This document shows, in pieces, positions 36,646-47,216 of a stretch of DNA of 64,000 bases; position 1 is the stretch's first letter, and each line of letters begins with the position of its first letter. Both the position numbers and the translations under genes were made by a program. This DNA is from Apodemus sylvaticus. Its lineage: Eukaryota > Chordata > Mammalia > Rodentia > Muridae. Under the pieces are notes generated by a model. That model made no database searches. It saw nothing but the letters and a program-made list of their open reading frames with translations, and was not told where the DNA came from. The stretch is from the NCBI RefSeq assembly GCF_947179515.1, contig NC_067482.1:72331811-72395810 (forward strand), read 5' to 3'.

Positions 36646-38187
36646 TCATTAGCCCCCACTGAAATGTATTTGCCCTTTCTCCCCACTTTGGTTAGGGACT
36701 CTACTGTGTTACTGGCAAACTCCAAAGCTCACATCTCCAAGGAGCTAAAACGTGAAAGGCTGCAAGCCACTTAAAAACTTCAACAGGGGCTCAGCCATGA
36801 GAAATAGTTGTTATATATTTCTTTTTACTTACATAAGGCAAATCCAGAAATAACCTGCCTAAGGCCTGTGGGTATCTCTGCTTCTGAGAGTCCTGGTGAT
36901 TCCAAACAAGCCCCCGATCTTATTGTTCCCTCACTTGTGTTGGCCTGAACCCTATGAGCCCACAATAATGACGCCTGTGCCCCTCACAGCTAGAGGAAGA
37001 TAAGGAAGTGAGTCACAACTTAAGAAAGACTCCTGGAAGCTGTGAGCTGATTCGTTGCCTAAATTACATTGAGCAGAACTTGGACTTGTGGCCACAGACA
37101 GCACCATATAGCCAGCAACCCAGCAGACCTCAAGTGACAAGTAGATCCAAGATCCCAGAAGCCTTTGCTGTGGCACATTCAGAGATTTACAGAGGCCATC
37201 TCTGAGCCTTTGGTTTTCAAGACATATCTGGTTAAGTCTAACCAGTAGCCTGTGGCTCTGGAGTCAACCCAAAACATTGTACCCTTCTCCAATCACCTGA
37301 CTCTCCCATAACAAAAATAAAAACAGAAGCCTTTTTATTTTATTTTATTTTTTTGATAAGGAGCCTGTCTGAGACCTGTTAATAGCCCTGCTTCCTGAGG
37401 GAAGAGACAGCTTTAAAGCTCTGTGGGCCTCCCATTTTATTTATTATATAAGCATATCCTGTCGGGGGACCTGCTTATAACATCCTCATTAGTAGCTATC
37501 TCCATGGCAACCAACCAGGATAACTTAGAAGATGGACCAGTCTTGCAGCTCCAGATACCTGTGCTTCCAGGAAGGCCTACATGTGAACAGAATCTGAGTC
37601 TCTACATCCAACTTGACGGACTGCCTGGCATCATACAAAGACAGTAACTTCTCCATCATTGGTTCTCAGAAGTTCAGATTGAAAGAATGGCATCATGGAA
37701 ACTTGTACAAAAAGTAGACCACGTTCCAGAGGTTTACAGAGGGCCCTTCCTGCCGCCGCTCAATCTCTGTCCGCGTCTTTTCTTTCATTTCTCATTGTTT
37801 AAACACCTGATCTACACCCCGTGTGCCATGGACAGTGGAGCTCACCTTGAAAGGTGCTTGTCATGTGCCTTCGTCATCACTGCTTCTGCTTCTGGAAGCA
37901 AGAGGTCAAGAGGTCAATCATGGAAGGTGAAGTAGTTGACCTCTGCAGACCCCTGGGCCTTACATCACACAAATTCATCTTCACGTCCCTCTTAAAAATA
38001 ACTTGCAAAGGAATGTTCTCTGTTAAAGGATGTTCTTGAAGGGCGCACAGAGGTCAGGGGTTGCCTGGAGCTGATCAGGGCCTGTGGGTGATGAGTAACT
38101 CCCCTGTGGCACTTGTCATGTCTGGGAGCCAATATAGAAGATTACTAAACAACTTCCTTCCTCTATTATTTTCTTCTATAAGCCAGC

Positions 38188-38480
38188 TGTGTTACTTTCG
38201 GCGACTGGTACAAAGTACTTGAGACAATTAAGAGGAGAAAGGTTTGTCTGGGCTCTTAGTTTCAGAGAGTTCAGTACTTGGTCAGTTGTCTCTGTTGCTC
38301 TAGATCAATGGCAAGAAGGATCTTCACAACGGGAGCACATTGTGAATCAAAGTTACTTGCCTCGTGTCAGCAGGGAAGCAAAGAAAGAAACGATGGGGGG
38401 GGCTAGGTCCCCAAATCCCTTCCAAGGGCATGTGTCCAATGGCATATGTTCTAGGCCTCACCTCATAAAGATTTCACCAA
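38188..38480 (-). repeat. MaLR-type LTR
   Basis: On the + strand it starts TGTGTTACTTTCGGCGACTGGTACAAAGTACTTGAGACAATT. It contains the body CTTCCAAGGGCATGTGTCC and ends near TAGGCCTCACCTCATAAAGATTTCACC, the reverse of an MT-like MaLR LTR. A CA repeat (38491-38516) follows. Confidence 0.65.
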
Positions 38481-38490
38481 CACACACAAA

Positions 38491-38516
38491 ACACACACAC
38501 ACACACACACACACAC
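38491..38516. repeat. (CA)n microsatellite
   Basis: Short perfect CA run. Confidence 0.9.
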
Positions 38517-38564
38517 CATAAGCACTCACACTCTAAACAACAGGATCAGTCAATGCTTGCATCC

Positions 38565-39296
38565 CTATAGTGGAAATCGATCTGGGGCCTGGCTAGAGGA
38601 AGGGTGAAATCCAAGTTCATCTAGCAGTGGAGGAGGCCATGCTCTATGTACTTGAGATCCTGGGAGTCTGTCTGTCTGTCTGTCTGTCACTGGCCCCCAT
38701 TCTAGGGTATTTGCACTGAGCCACATGCCATATATGACATGACCCTTCTTGTGGTGTGCATTTGCCATACACCACCAGTCTCTGTGACATGCTGGGCCAT
38801 AGGTGTTATCAAGGGGCAGGTGGCATGATCTATCTGTAACTATAAAACGTATCTCCTGGCTTCGTTCCTGGGTGGTATGGGGTAATGTAAAAGAATGCAT
38901 TAATTCGTCAGGACTCACATCTGAAACAAACTGACTACAGATGTCAGGGTGAGACAAAAACAAGGCAGCGTTGCTGTTCACGTCCCAACTTGATGCGAAT
39001 ACACCTTTACCCAATGCCTTCCAAAATCCCTCAGGGCCTATGTACTTGAGATCATGTGCAGGATCCAGCGGGCCATTCATCCCACTCACCACATCCCCAA
39101 AGATACAACACACACCGTGCCCTGCTAGTGCCTGAACAGCTAGGAAGTGTGCCCTGTGAGAGCACCCACTGAGAAGGGACTTTACGCATGGCGAGTCTGC
39201 AGAGTCATGTGACTTAGTGAGATTAATGAGGCCTGCGTGGTCCAAGATGGTCATGCCAGGAAGCAAGGACTTCAGATAGCAATGGATACTTAGCAC
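38565..39296 (-). other. Unexplained 243-codon open reading frame
   Basis: This is the longest open frame outside L1 and microsatellites. It starts MLSIHCYLKSLLPGM. The middle reads CCIFGDVVSGMNGPLDPAHD and GFWKALGKGVFASSWDV. A (CTGT)n patch at 38674-38692 is translated as TDRQTDR near its C-terminus. I do not recognise the protein. No promoter, splice sites or poly-A signal were identified, and it lies antisense inside a Clnk intron. A chance frame or a relic of an old retrocopy is more likely than a live gene. Confidence 0.15.
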
Positions 39297-40189
39297 AGGA
39301 AGCTAAGGGGGTGTAAGGGTTATTAGTGAGTCAGACACAGGCAGACACAGAGGGGACTTGACATGGACATCTGGGAGACCCCGGAACACTGGGACTGTGC
39401 TCTGTGGGAACAGTAATAAGATGGTCATACACGAGGAGTCCTAAAGTTGCTAGCAGCCAAAAGAAAGGGAACCAGCATACATTCTTAGAAATGATGCTTG
39501 TCGCTGGATCAAAGCAGGCTCATTGCTAAGAAGCTTATAGCTTCCTAAAGCCTAAAGAAGATGTCTCACATGTGTGCTAATAAAAAGATGAGGTCTTAAA
39601 AATATTTTCTCCTTTACAATCCTCAATCAAGACTAATACCTACAAAATTACCACACAGCTAAGGAACATTCAGTCTGCGAGCAACCAGATTCTCCACCGG
39701 AACGAGCAGTTCTTGGGCGGTTTTGTATAATCGGGAAGAACATTTCAGAACAGTGTACTGAGTGGGCTGCGCTATCCAAGCCGTTTTCATAAATGAGTCC
39801 AAACTGGGGAGCTGAGAGAAACCTCAACTGAACTGCATTGGTCTAACAAAAGTGCAGTGGCTCCATTTGTGGATGTTGGGGGATGCGCCTGGGTCTGGGG
39901 ACAGATTCCTGTAGAGACCTGAGCTCTGCTCACAAAGTAGTTGTGGGCACCGGAAGAGGCAGGTGCGCACTCATGCAGTGCTCCGGTGCTGCGGGCGGAC
40001 CTCCTCCTCAGCCTGGTCCTGACTGCAGGGACAGGAGCTGTGGCCTCCTCTTCCATCATTTCTCCTGGGTTTTTTTTCATCTGTTTGTTGATTTGTTTTC
40101 AAGTTTGGGCAGCGTGAGGAGGGCAGGCTCGTGTTCGCATGTGTGCTCATGTCTGTGAAATCCAGAGGACACCTCAGAAAACATCCATC

Positions 40190-40515
40190 GTTTTGCTTTG
40201 TTTTGTTTTGTTTTGTGTTGTGTTGTTGTGTTGTGTTGTGTTGTTGAAACAGGGTCTCTTACTGGCCTGAAACTTACCAAGCAACGTTGGCTGACTGGCC
40301 AACATGCTCTAAAGATCTGCTTGGATCTCCACCTGCACCTCAACATTTCCCATTCCCCACCCCCACCCCCACCCCACCCCCCACCTCACTCCTGGGCACC
40401 GGAATTGCAAGCAGGCATCACCATGCAGGGCTTTTTGTTATGCTGATTCTGGAACTCCCAGTTAGGTCTCCCCATCAGGGAGGCACACACTCTTCTGACT
40501 GAGCCAACTCCTCCG
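40190..40515 (-). repeat. B4/B1-type SINE with TTTTG and CCCCCA arrays
   Basis: A (TTTTG)n tail (40195-40250) precedes GAAACAGGGTCTCTTACTGGCC, then GGATCTCCACCTGCACCTC, a (CCCCCA)n run (about 40343-40386), GGAATTGCAAGCAGGCATCACCATGC and GACTGAGCCAACTCC. This is a SINE read backwards, with its A-tail seen as T/G repeats. The internal C-rich array is an insertion or expansion within it. Confidence 0.65.
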
Positions 40516-40524
40516 CCCTGTTTG

Positions 40525-40735
40525 CTGTTATTTTCTCAGTGTTGCAGACTGACCCAGGGCCTGGGTGTATGCTCAATATCCACAGCACTTTCTTTCACCC
40601 GCCACCATTTTGTTTCTTACAACAGGGTCATACTATGCAACCTTGAATTTGTGATCCTCCTGCCTCCACCTTCCCTCCTGAGTGCTGAGATGCCAGGGGT
40701 GTACCACCACGCTAGGCATTTAGGTCTCTTTCCAG
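40525..40735 (-). repeat. B4-type SINE
   Basis: CAGGGTCATACTATGCAACCTTGAATTTGTGATCCTCCTGCCTCCACC, then GAGTGCTGAGATGCCAGGGGTGTACCACCACGC, is an antisense B1-like half. The preceding AGACTGACCCAGGGCCTGGGTGTATGC is an ID/tRNA-like part, together forming a B4 composite. Confidence 0.65.
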
Positions 40736-40991
40736 GAGAATGCTGACCTGCTGTGGGACTAGAGTTTCTTGCCTCCAGAGTCACCCTGAGTTGGGGTTTG
40801 ATTTCGGTATCACTTTCCCATGCTCTGGGCTACCTGATCAACAGCTAAAATATGAAATGTGAGAAACGCACTGGCGTCACAACATGAATTGAAACGCACA
40901 TGGGATTCCTAGAGGAAATGAGGGTCCAGCTTTGGATGCCCGAGAGCTGGCACGGGGTTTGCAGTGACATGTGATCTGTGTTTTCTAGCAG

Positions 40992-41029
40992 GGCGGTGTC
41001 GGGCAGTTCTGGAACCACTTCCGGATCAC
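40992..41029 (+). CDS. Clnk: Clnk 38-nt microexon (codons 38-50)
   Basis: This 38-nt exon follows TGTGTTTTCTAGCAG and precedes a perfect GTAAGT donor, although its last bases AC are unusual. With the G carried from 32248 it reads GRCRAVLEPLPDH and ends in phase 0. The corresponding human stretch, as I recall it, is GQYQRMNKPLLDW: the same length, with Gly, Pro, Leu and Asp kept and the rest changed. The protein match alone would be weak. Phase, length and perfect fit between two stronger exons make it convincing. The acceptor is a tandem TAGCAG, so use of the first AG would add one alanine codon. No other frame joins both neighbours. Confidence 0.85.
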
Positions 41030-41891
41030 GTAAGTCGGCTGTGTTCTGTAACTGTCAGTCTCGGATCCTTACAAAGTTAAGTAGTTTGGGGGCTTCTTTT
41101 TCATGTCACACAGTGAATTTAAAAGAAACAATTCTTCCTAGAGGCATACTCTTCTGGTAAGGAAAACTGCCTTTCAACCATGCTCTAAATCTCACCGTCT
41201 TTTTGCCAAAGCTGACAGAAATAAAAAATACTAATAAACAGTGCTGGTGAGTGTAGCTCGGGATGAGTGTTTTACAACATTCATGATGAAATTTTAAAAT
41301 GAGGCAAATATTTGGAAGGTAATTTCACGATGATATTCATTTAATAATGCAAAATATTCTCTTTTGTTTTAGTCCTAGAACCTCGTGTTTGAGAGTTTAA
41401 AACAAAAAAAGCAGTATACATTTCAGATCAATATTTCAACAAACTCACTGATATTTTGCAACACAGCCTAAATAACAGCATGTTGAAATCACAGTCCACA
41501 TTTGATAATATAGAAATTACTGCACATGTGAACATCTCATGAAGCTACTAGAAGCACTGGCCAGAATTTTAACAACTAAAGAAAAAGATTAAAATTTAAA
41601 GCATTAACCCGAATATCAAGTATTATAAGTAATTACGTTAAATTATTTATTCATATAATTTACATATTTGTATGGCTATAGATGATATCTGGAAAAAAAT
41701 GGCCTCTTACTGTTTGACATACACCTTTAAATTTTTAATTAAAGCCATGGACCCTTACCTATGAGCACACATACACACATACACATGAATGCATACCCAC
41801 ACAAGCACACACACAACATATGTTTTTTATGTAAGTGGCTTATGAGTAAAAAATACTGAAGTTTGGACTCCTGAAGAAGACATGTAACGGA

Positions 41892-41894
<3 letters not shown>

Positions 41895-41931
<37 letters not shown>
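41895..41931. repeat. (GA)n microsatellite
   Basis: About 18 perfect GA units. Confidence 0.95.
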
Positions 41932-41934
<3 letters not shown>

Positions 41935-43767
41935 TTTTATACTTAAAACCAAGCCCCTCTCAGGAGATAGAAAACCACGCTGTTTGTGGTCACCCCTATG
42001 GCGGTGAGTTCCAAGTCCGTGCTCACTCTCTTCATTCCTAGGTGACAGCAGCCATCTTCCCCTTCCTGCCACCTCCTGCCCCCAGCAACACTAGCCAAAG
42101 GATGAAGAATCAAACTGACTCCAGCTCATGTCTTGGTTCTTCTAGCAGGTCCCACGCTTTCCCTGGAAAATTCCCTGGAAAAGTAGCTTACAGGACAAAC
42201 TTTGGAACCTTCTCTCCATTGTGCCCATCCACCTGCTTGCTCACCCTCCACACACGGTCCCAGGTGTGACTCTGGAGCCTAAGCCCGCCTGTGGCTGCAC
42301 TGTGTGTGTCCGTCGGGAACCCTGTCATTTATACAGAGTTCTACTAAACTCTGAGCACCTGGCTCTGCCTCGCACAAGGCATCTGTCAGAGGAAAGTACC
42401 CAAAATCCTGGGTCCCTGTCATGGGACAAATACCAAGAACCTGTATATGTTCTCTCAGCCTCCAGCCAAGTAAGCTGGTTTAGTCACCTCCATCTGCATC
42501 AGGGAAATGAAGTATCTTCCCTGTGGTTAGGACGCGCCCTCTACAACTTAGGCCTAGGACATAGTGGTAATACATGCACACTGTCACCAGTACTCTCCTG
42601 ACCAAAATGTCCCATCATAGCCTAGTTTATCTCTGAAGACCCAACAAGAAGGCCCCCTGCATGGTAGGCAGTGCCTGGCCTCTGAGGAACAGCTCCAGTG
42701 CCGCCATGCAGCTCTGTACCTAGAGATTTAGCTCCTCCCCTGGGGAGGAGCAAGCTCTGGTCTTCCACCCTGCTCCAGCTGGAACACCAGAGGAGCTGTT
42801 AAACCTGATGGTGATAAGTGACCTGAGTCCTCAGATCACACACAGCCTAGTTGGGCTGTCCTCAGGACACACTTGTTGGGGATATGGGCTAGCACACTGA
42901 GAAATAACACTTGACTCACTCCGCCTTCTGGCTTTTCTGTGGAGAACACTGCTTACTAATCCAAGCTCCTCACCCTTCCTCTGAGTTGGATGGGAACCCA
43001 GAGATTCTTCCACCAATGGGCCTAGCAAGCCTCTCTTGCCCTGTTGCCTACCTGGAAACTGGGCTTCCCTGGGACTCCTCTCTACCTTTCTAGGGATAAT
43101 CAAGAATACTGTTAGACGGGCCTGCTCCTCCCTCAGCCTCTGATATTGCCAGTCAGAGCGTTAGTCAGAACCCTGACTGAGAGGAGTTTGTGGGCTTACT
43201 TCCTCTTCTCCATTTGATAAGCATGTATAGTTGTAATTAATTACTCTACTTACCCATAGGAGTATGCATCTGGCCATCTAACCCAAAAAGTAAATTAAAC
43301 TGAACCCTAATAACTAGACAAATTGCAACATAAATATTTTAAATCACACCCTTAGGAATAATTATATCCTCAGCCTTATTAAAATCTATGACTTTATTTA
43401 CCAACCATATATCTGGAATCTACTATGGAAAGCCACAGACACAGTCAGGGCTATAAAGCAACAGCTTCAACTTTACATGGTTTTTTTTTTTTAACCCTTG
43501 ACTATTAAATAGTAATAATCCAAAAAAAAGAGTTCCAGGGTTGCCCCATCTGTGAAGCAGAAGTCTCTCTACAGAGGAAGGACCCAAACTCAGGCTCACA
43601 CATCTATCCATCCATCACTGTGCTGACTCAGCAGTGATCCACCCGTGCAATGCCCTGGACTCTCTTCCCTTCATCTTGGGATATAAAAATAATTTTTAAT
43701 TGCTATGCTGGGTCAGGTGGAGGTTCTGGGTTGGGTAGAGGTGTTGGAAGAATACTGCCCACCACAA

Positions 43768-43830
43768 CCTGTGTGACTTTAGGACCTTACCAATGTCAGT
43801 TTCTATATGTGTAAAATAAAAAGACAATTT
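43768..43830 (-). repeat. MIR-like fragment
   Basis: TGTGTGACTTTAGGACCTTACCAATGTCAGTTTCTATATGTGTAAAATAAAAAG follows the antisense MIR core (tgtgactttgggcaag...cagtttcctcatctgtaaaatggg). Confidence 0.6.
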
Positions 43831-44607
43831 CCTTATTTTGAGGCACCACCTGGGGAATGTGCATGAAAACAGATGTTTCTGTGACCTTTGGGATTCTTGG
43901 CATTGCACAGCAGTCCTTAGACCTTTAAGGTAGTCAGCATTTATAGATGTAATTCCATCCTGTCACCGGGATTGTTCCATTACTGTTTAAATGAAGACTA
44001 ACACTAACATTCCTTCTAGATAAAGCTGGGCATTCTGAGATCCAAGGAGTTAGAGTGACTCCTGGTGGCTCTGCATCATCATTGCCAGGTCCCCGCTTAC
44101 CCAGAGCAGCTGCTGGCTGCAGCCCCAACCTGAAGGTGTGCACTCAGCTGGGCTGACTCAATGAGAATTTATATGCTGGGACCTGGTCCCCCTTCCTGCC
44201 ATCCACAGGCTTCAGACACAGACCTATGATGAGAGCAACTGTTAGCCTGCTTGGGCTAGCCTAGCAAAATGCCATGGCCCAGGCTAACCTTGAATCCTGA
44301 CCATGGTCATTGACCTGATTGTCCCTCAGCCCTTTGTGGCCATTGATTTTCCACATATGATACCATGACATTGATAGTCTCCCTACTGCTTTCTGGGGCT
44401 CAGAAAACACCACCGAGATGACCCAGAATCCTCTGTGTTTTAAAGTCAGTTCATTAGCAGCCTATAGCTGCCCCATCCCCTCACAGCAGAGCAAGATATG
44501 TCTTTGATTAAATGTTGAAAGAGATGAGGGTATTTGGAAGACATCTTTAAAAGTCTCCCTATCACAAGAATTATATTTCTAGGTAAGATTCTAGACCCCA
44601 GAATCTT

Positions 44608-45040
44608 TTTTTATTAGACAATTGCTTTATTTACATTACCCCTCTGAAAACTCCCTATCCCATCCCCCCTCCCCCTGCTTACCAACCCCCTCCCCCATTT
44701 CCTGACCTGGCATTCCCCTACACTGGGGCATCGAGCCTTCATAGGATCAATGGCCTCTCCTCTCATTGATGTCTGAAATGGCCATCCTCGGCTACATATG
44801 CAGCTGGAGCCATGGGTCCCTCCATGTGTACTCTTTGGTTGGTGGCTTAGTCCATGGAAGCTCTGGGGGTACTGGGTGGTTCATATTATTGTTCCTCCTG
44901 CAGGGCTGCAAACCTCTTCAGCTCCTTGGGTCCTTTCTCTAGCTGCTCCATTGGGGACCCTATGCTCAGTCTATTGGTTGGCTGTGAGCCATGGGTATTT
45001 TGATCCCCCTTCTAAGAAGGATCCAAGTGTCCACACTTTG
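44608..45040 (-). mobile_element. L1 3' UTR fragment with 16-bp target-site duplication
   Basis: The + strand shows the inverse of a mouse-type L1 3' UTR: GGCCTCTCCTCTCATTGATGTCTGAAATGGCC, CTCTTTGGTTGGTGGCTTAGTCC, GGGGACCCTATGCTCAGTC. It starts with the T-run of its A-tail. TAGACCCCAGAATCTT flanks it exactly at 44592-44607 and 45041-45056. No coding part is included. The insertion lies within the last half-kilobase of the intron, close to a Clnk acceptor. Confidence 0.94.
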
Positions 45041-45166
45041 TAGACCCCAGAATCTTAATGTCTGCTGCCCAAGGGTCATCGCTGCCCCCTAAGTGAGCAC
45101 TGAGACATGCCACCTTTGTCCACATGGTCCTTCCCTTGGACTCATTCCAATGTTCCGCCCACTTAG

Positions 45167-45308
45167 AGAAGGAACTTGGCTGTGGTCGCAGGTGGAGAGA
45201 AATGCAGCAGCAACAACAACTACGAAGACCCTGAGCTCCAGCTGCTGAAGGCATGGCCGTCGATGAAAATTTTACCAGCCAGGCCTATCCAGGAATCGGA
45301 ATATGCAG
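45167..45308 (+). CDS. Clnk: Clnk coding exon with Y69 and Y96 (codons 51-97)
   Basis: The 142-nt exon starts in phase 0 after GTTCCGCCCACTTAG and ends with one G before GTACCG, a weak donor. It reads RRNLAVVAGGEKCSS, then NNNYEDPELQLLKAWPS and MKILPARPIQESEYA. As I recall human CLNK, it matches RNFAAV...GAKGHS, DDDYDDPELRMEETWQS and IKILPARPIKESEYA. The two tyrosines fall at positions 69 and 96 if the N-terminus starts with four residues as in human. These are the numbers I recall for the MIST tyrosines phosphorylated after receptor stimulation, which recruit signalling partners such as PLC-gamma and Vav. The Asp after YA is split across the next intron. This is the best-supported exon in the window. 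Confidence 0.96.
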
Positions 45309-45888
45309 GTACCGTGGGGTCCCGAAGATACGTCCATGAGCAGTGCTGCATAGCGATTACAGGCTCACTCTCTAGAGCTCAGATTTGTGTCTGAATACAG
45401 TAGAACTAACCCCAGAGAGCTCCTCTGAAAGTGGTGTGAATGACGTCTGGAGTCGAACTCTGTTCCCTCTCACTGCTGTGGTCAGGGGAGAGTTCTGATG
45501 GAGCCTTAGGCCTGTCCCTGTGCTGAGAACATGGGAGAGATGGAGAGATGGACAGACAGGAAGACCGGCATGTGAGACATGCGAGATTAGAGTCTGAATG
45601 GCGGGGAGAGCAAGGAAAGAGAAAACTTTAACTCAGTTGATAGATTCGCTCTGCAGGTTGCCAGCCTACAAATGGACCCCGTACTAAAGTCACACCCATC
45701 AGGAGGGAAGGACACTGGCTTTGTACCCACTCTGGCCCTTTTCCACCTGGGCAGTGTCAGCAGGTTCTCCATGCCTCTCTAAAGGGAAGGAGGAACCACA
45801 CACAATTTCTGAGGGCCTGGCTCACAAACATGAATCTGTAGAAATTTCTTTAGGGGAAATTATTCTGTAAGAGACGATGATGAACTGC

Positions 45889-46005
45889 TAAGGTGACACA
45901 CATCCTTTACTGCTGCACTTCAGATGCTGAGGCAGAAGGTTCCCAAGTTCAAGGCCTGCTTGTGCTGCATGGTGATACCTTGACTCCAAACAATAACAAT
46001 ATTGA
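45889..46005 (+). repeat. Old B1-type SINE
   Basis: CATCCTTTACTGCTGCACTTCAGATGCTGAGGCAGAAGG, then CAAGTTCAAGGCCTGCTTGTGCTGCATGGTGATACC, follows B1 with many changes. An AAC/AAT-rich tail follows. Confidence 0.6.
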
Positions 46006-46139
46006 TAATGATAATGAGTACTCAAAAACATTGACTGAATACACTGCGGTGGTCACCATTATAGTGATAAATAAATAACAGAAAAGAGCATTAGAACATA
46101 GCAGAATAAAGAGGTGGGTGGGGGTTGGCGATGATTTCC

Positions 46140-46335
46140 AGGGGCAGAGTGCTAACTTGTTTCCATAGTTACAACTAGGAGGCTGAAACAAGAGAATGGC
46201 CAGAAGTTTGAGACCAGCCTGAGCTATATAGTGAGTTCCAGACTAGCCTGAGCTATATAGTGAGTTCCAGACTAGCCTGAGCTATATAGTGAGTTCCAGA
46301 CCAGCCTGAGCCATGGTGTGAGACTCTGTGTGAAA
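46140..46335 (+). repeat. B1-type SINE with 29-bp tandem triplication
   Basis: B1 landmarks (AACTAGGAGGCTGAAACAAGAGAATGGCC, GAGACCAGCCTGAGCTATATAGTGAG, AGACTCTGTGTGAAAC) frame an internal array. The unit GA(C/T)(C/T)AGCCTGAGCTATATAGTGAGTTCCA, 29 bp, occurs at 46212-46240, 46241-46269 and 46270-46298, and a fourth copy begins at 46299. Confidence 0.85.
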
Positions 46336-46341
46336 CAAAAC

Positions 46342-46347
46342 AGATAG

Positions 46348-46391
<44 letters not shown>

Positions 46392-46564
46392 CAGATAGAG
46401 TTGATAGAGAATTGATAGATAGTTGATAGATAGATAATAGATATATAGATAGATACATAGATACACAGATACATAGATAGATAGATAGATAGAGTTGATA
46501 GAGAACTGACAGATAGTTGATAGATAATAGATACATAGATACATAGATACACAGATAGATACAC

Positions 46565-46603
<39 letters not shown>

Positions 46604-46666
46604 GTTGATAGAGAACTGACAGATAGTTGATAAATAATAGATACATAGATACACAGATAGATACAC

Positions 46667-46698
<32 letters not shown>

Positions 46699-46865
46699 GA
46701 TAGATAGATAGATAGAGATGATAGAGTTGATAGAGAATTGATAGATAGTTGATAGATAAATAATAGATACATAGTACATAGATACATACATAGATACACA
46801 GATATATAGATAGATACATAGATACATAGATAGATACATAGATACATAGATAGATACATAGATAC

Positions 46866-46896
<31 letters not shown>

Positions 46897-46917
46897 CATA
46901 CATACATACATACACAA

Positions 46918-46960
<43 letters not shown>

Positions 46961-47216
46961 CATAGATACATAGATACATAGATACATAGATACATAGATA
47001 CATAGATAGATACATAGATACATAGACACATAGACACATAGATACAAAGATACATAGATACATAGGTACATAGATACATAGTACATAGATAGATACATAG
47101 ATACATAGATAGATAGATACACAGATAGATACATAGATACATAGATAGATACATAGATAGATAGATACATACATACATACATACATACATACATACGTAC
47201 ATACATAGATGATAGA
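46342..47216. repeat. 0.9-kb (GATA)n/(GATACA)n array
   Basis: Mixed GATA, GATACA and CATA units fill about 870 bp. A longer block starting GTTGATAGAGAA(T/C)TGA(T/C)AGATAGTTGATA recurs at about 46400, 46494, 46604 and 46726. Three minus-strand frames of 304-395 codons rich in Tyr, Ile, Ser and Val come only from translating this array. Confidence 0.97.

Larger units (their letters stand above)
32249..40991 (+). other. Clnk: Clnk intron (8.7 kb)
   Basis: It holds a MIR scrap at 32.84 kb, a B1 with a hugely expanded purine tail at 33.0-33.35 kb, a GCACCCT minisatellite at 33.5 kb, TG-rich arrays at 34.3-34.73 kb, a (CT)n tract at 36.0 kb, a MIR tail at 36.6 kb, an MaLR LTR at 38.2 kb, a 243-codon minus-strand open frame at 38.57-39.30 kb of unknown meaning, and two SINEs on the minus strand at 40.2-40.7 kb. 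The parts 34736-35998 and 36646-38187 show nothing I recognise. Confidence 0.8.
41030..45166 (+). other. Clnk: Clnk intron (4.1 kb)
   Basis: It contains an AT-rich, repeat-poor stretch at 41.2-41.75 kb, a GA microsatellite at 41.9 kb, a MIR fragment at 43.8 kb and an L1 3' UTR fragment that ends 126 bp before the next exon. The stretches 41932-43767 and 43831-44591 hold nothing else I can name. A pseudo-exon candidate at 42042 was considered and set aside. Confidence 0.8.

Noticed and set aside
42042..42269. Possible extra exon after TTCATTCCTAG (frame with FPFLPPPAPSNTS)
   Set aside because: A fair acceptor and a protein-like frame, but no good donor. The Clnk frame joins directly from 41029 to 45167 at human length, so nothing is missing there.
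45176..45394. Apparent short gene starting at 45176 and running to 45394
   Set aside because: It has no ATG there. The homologous part is an internal exon that starts upstream at 45167 and stops at the donor at 45309. The rest of the frame is intron.
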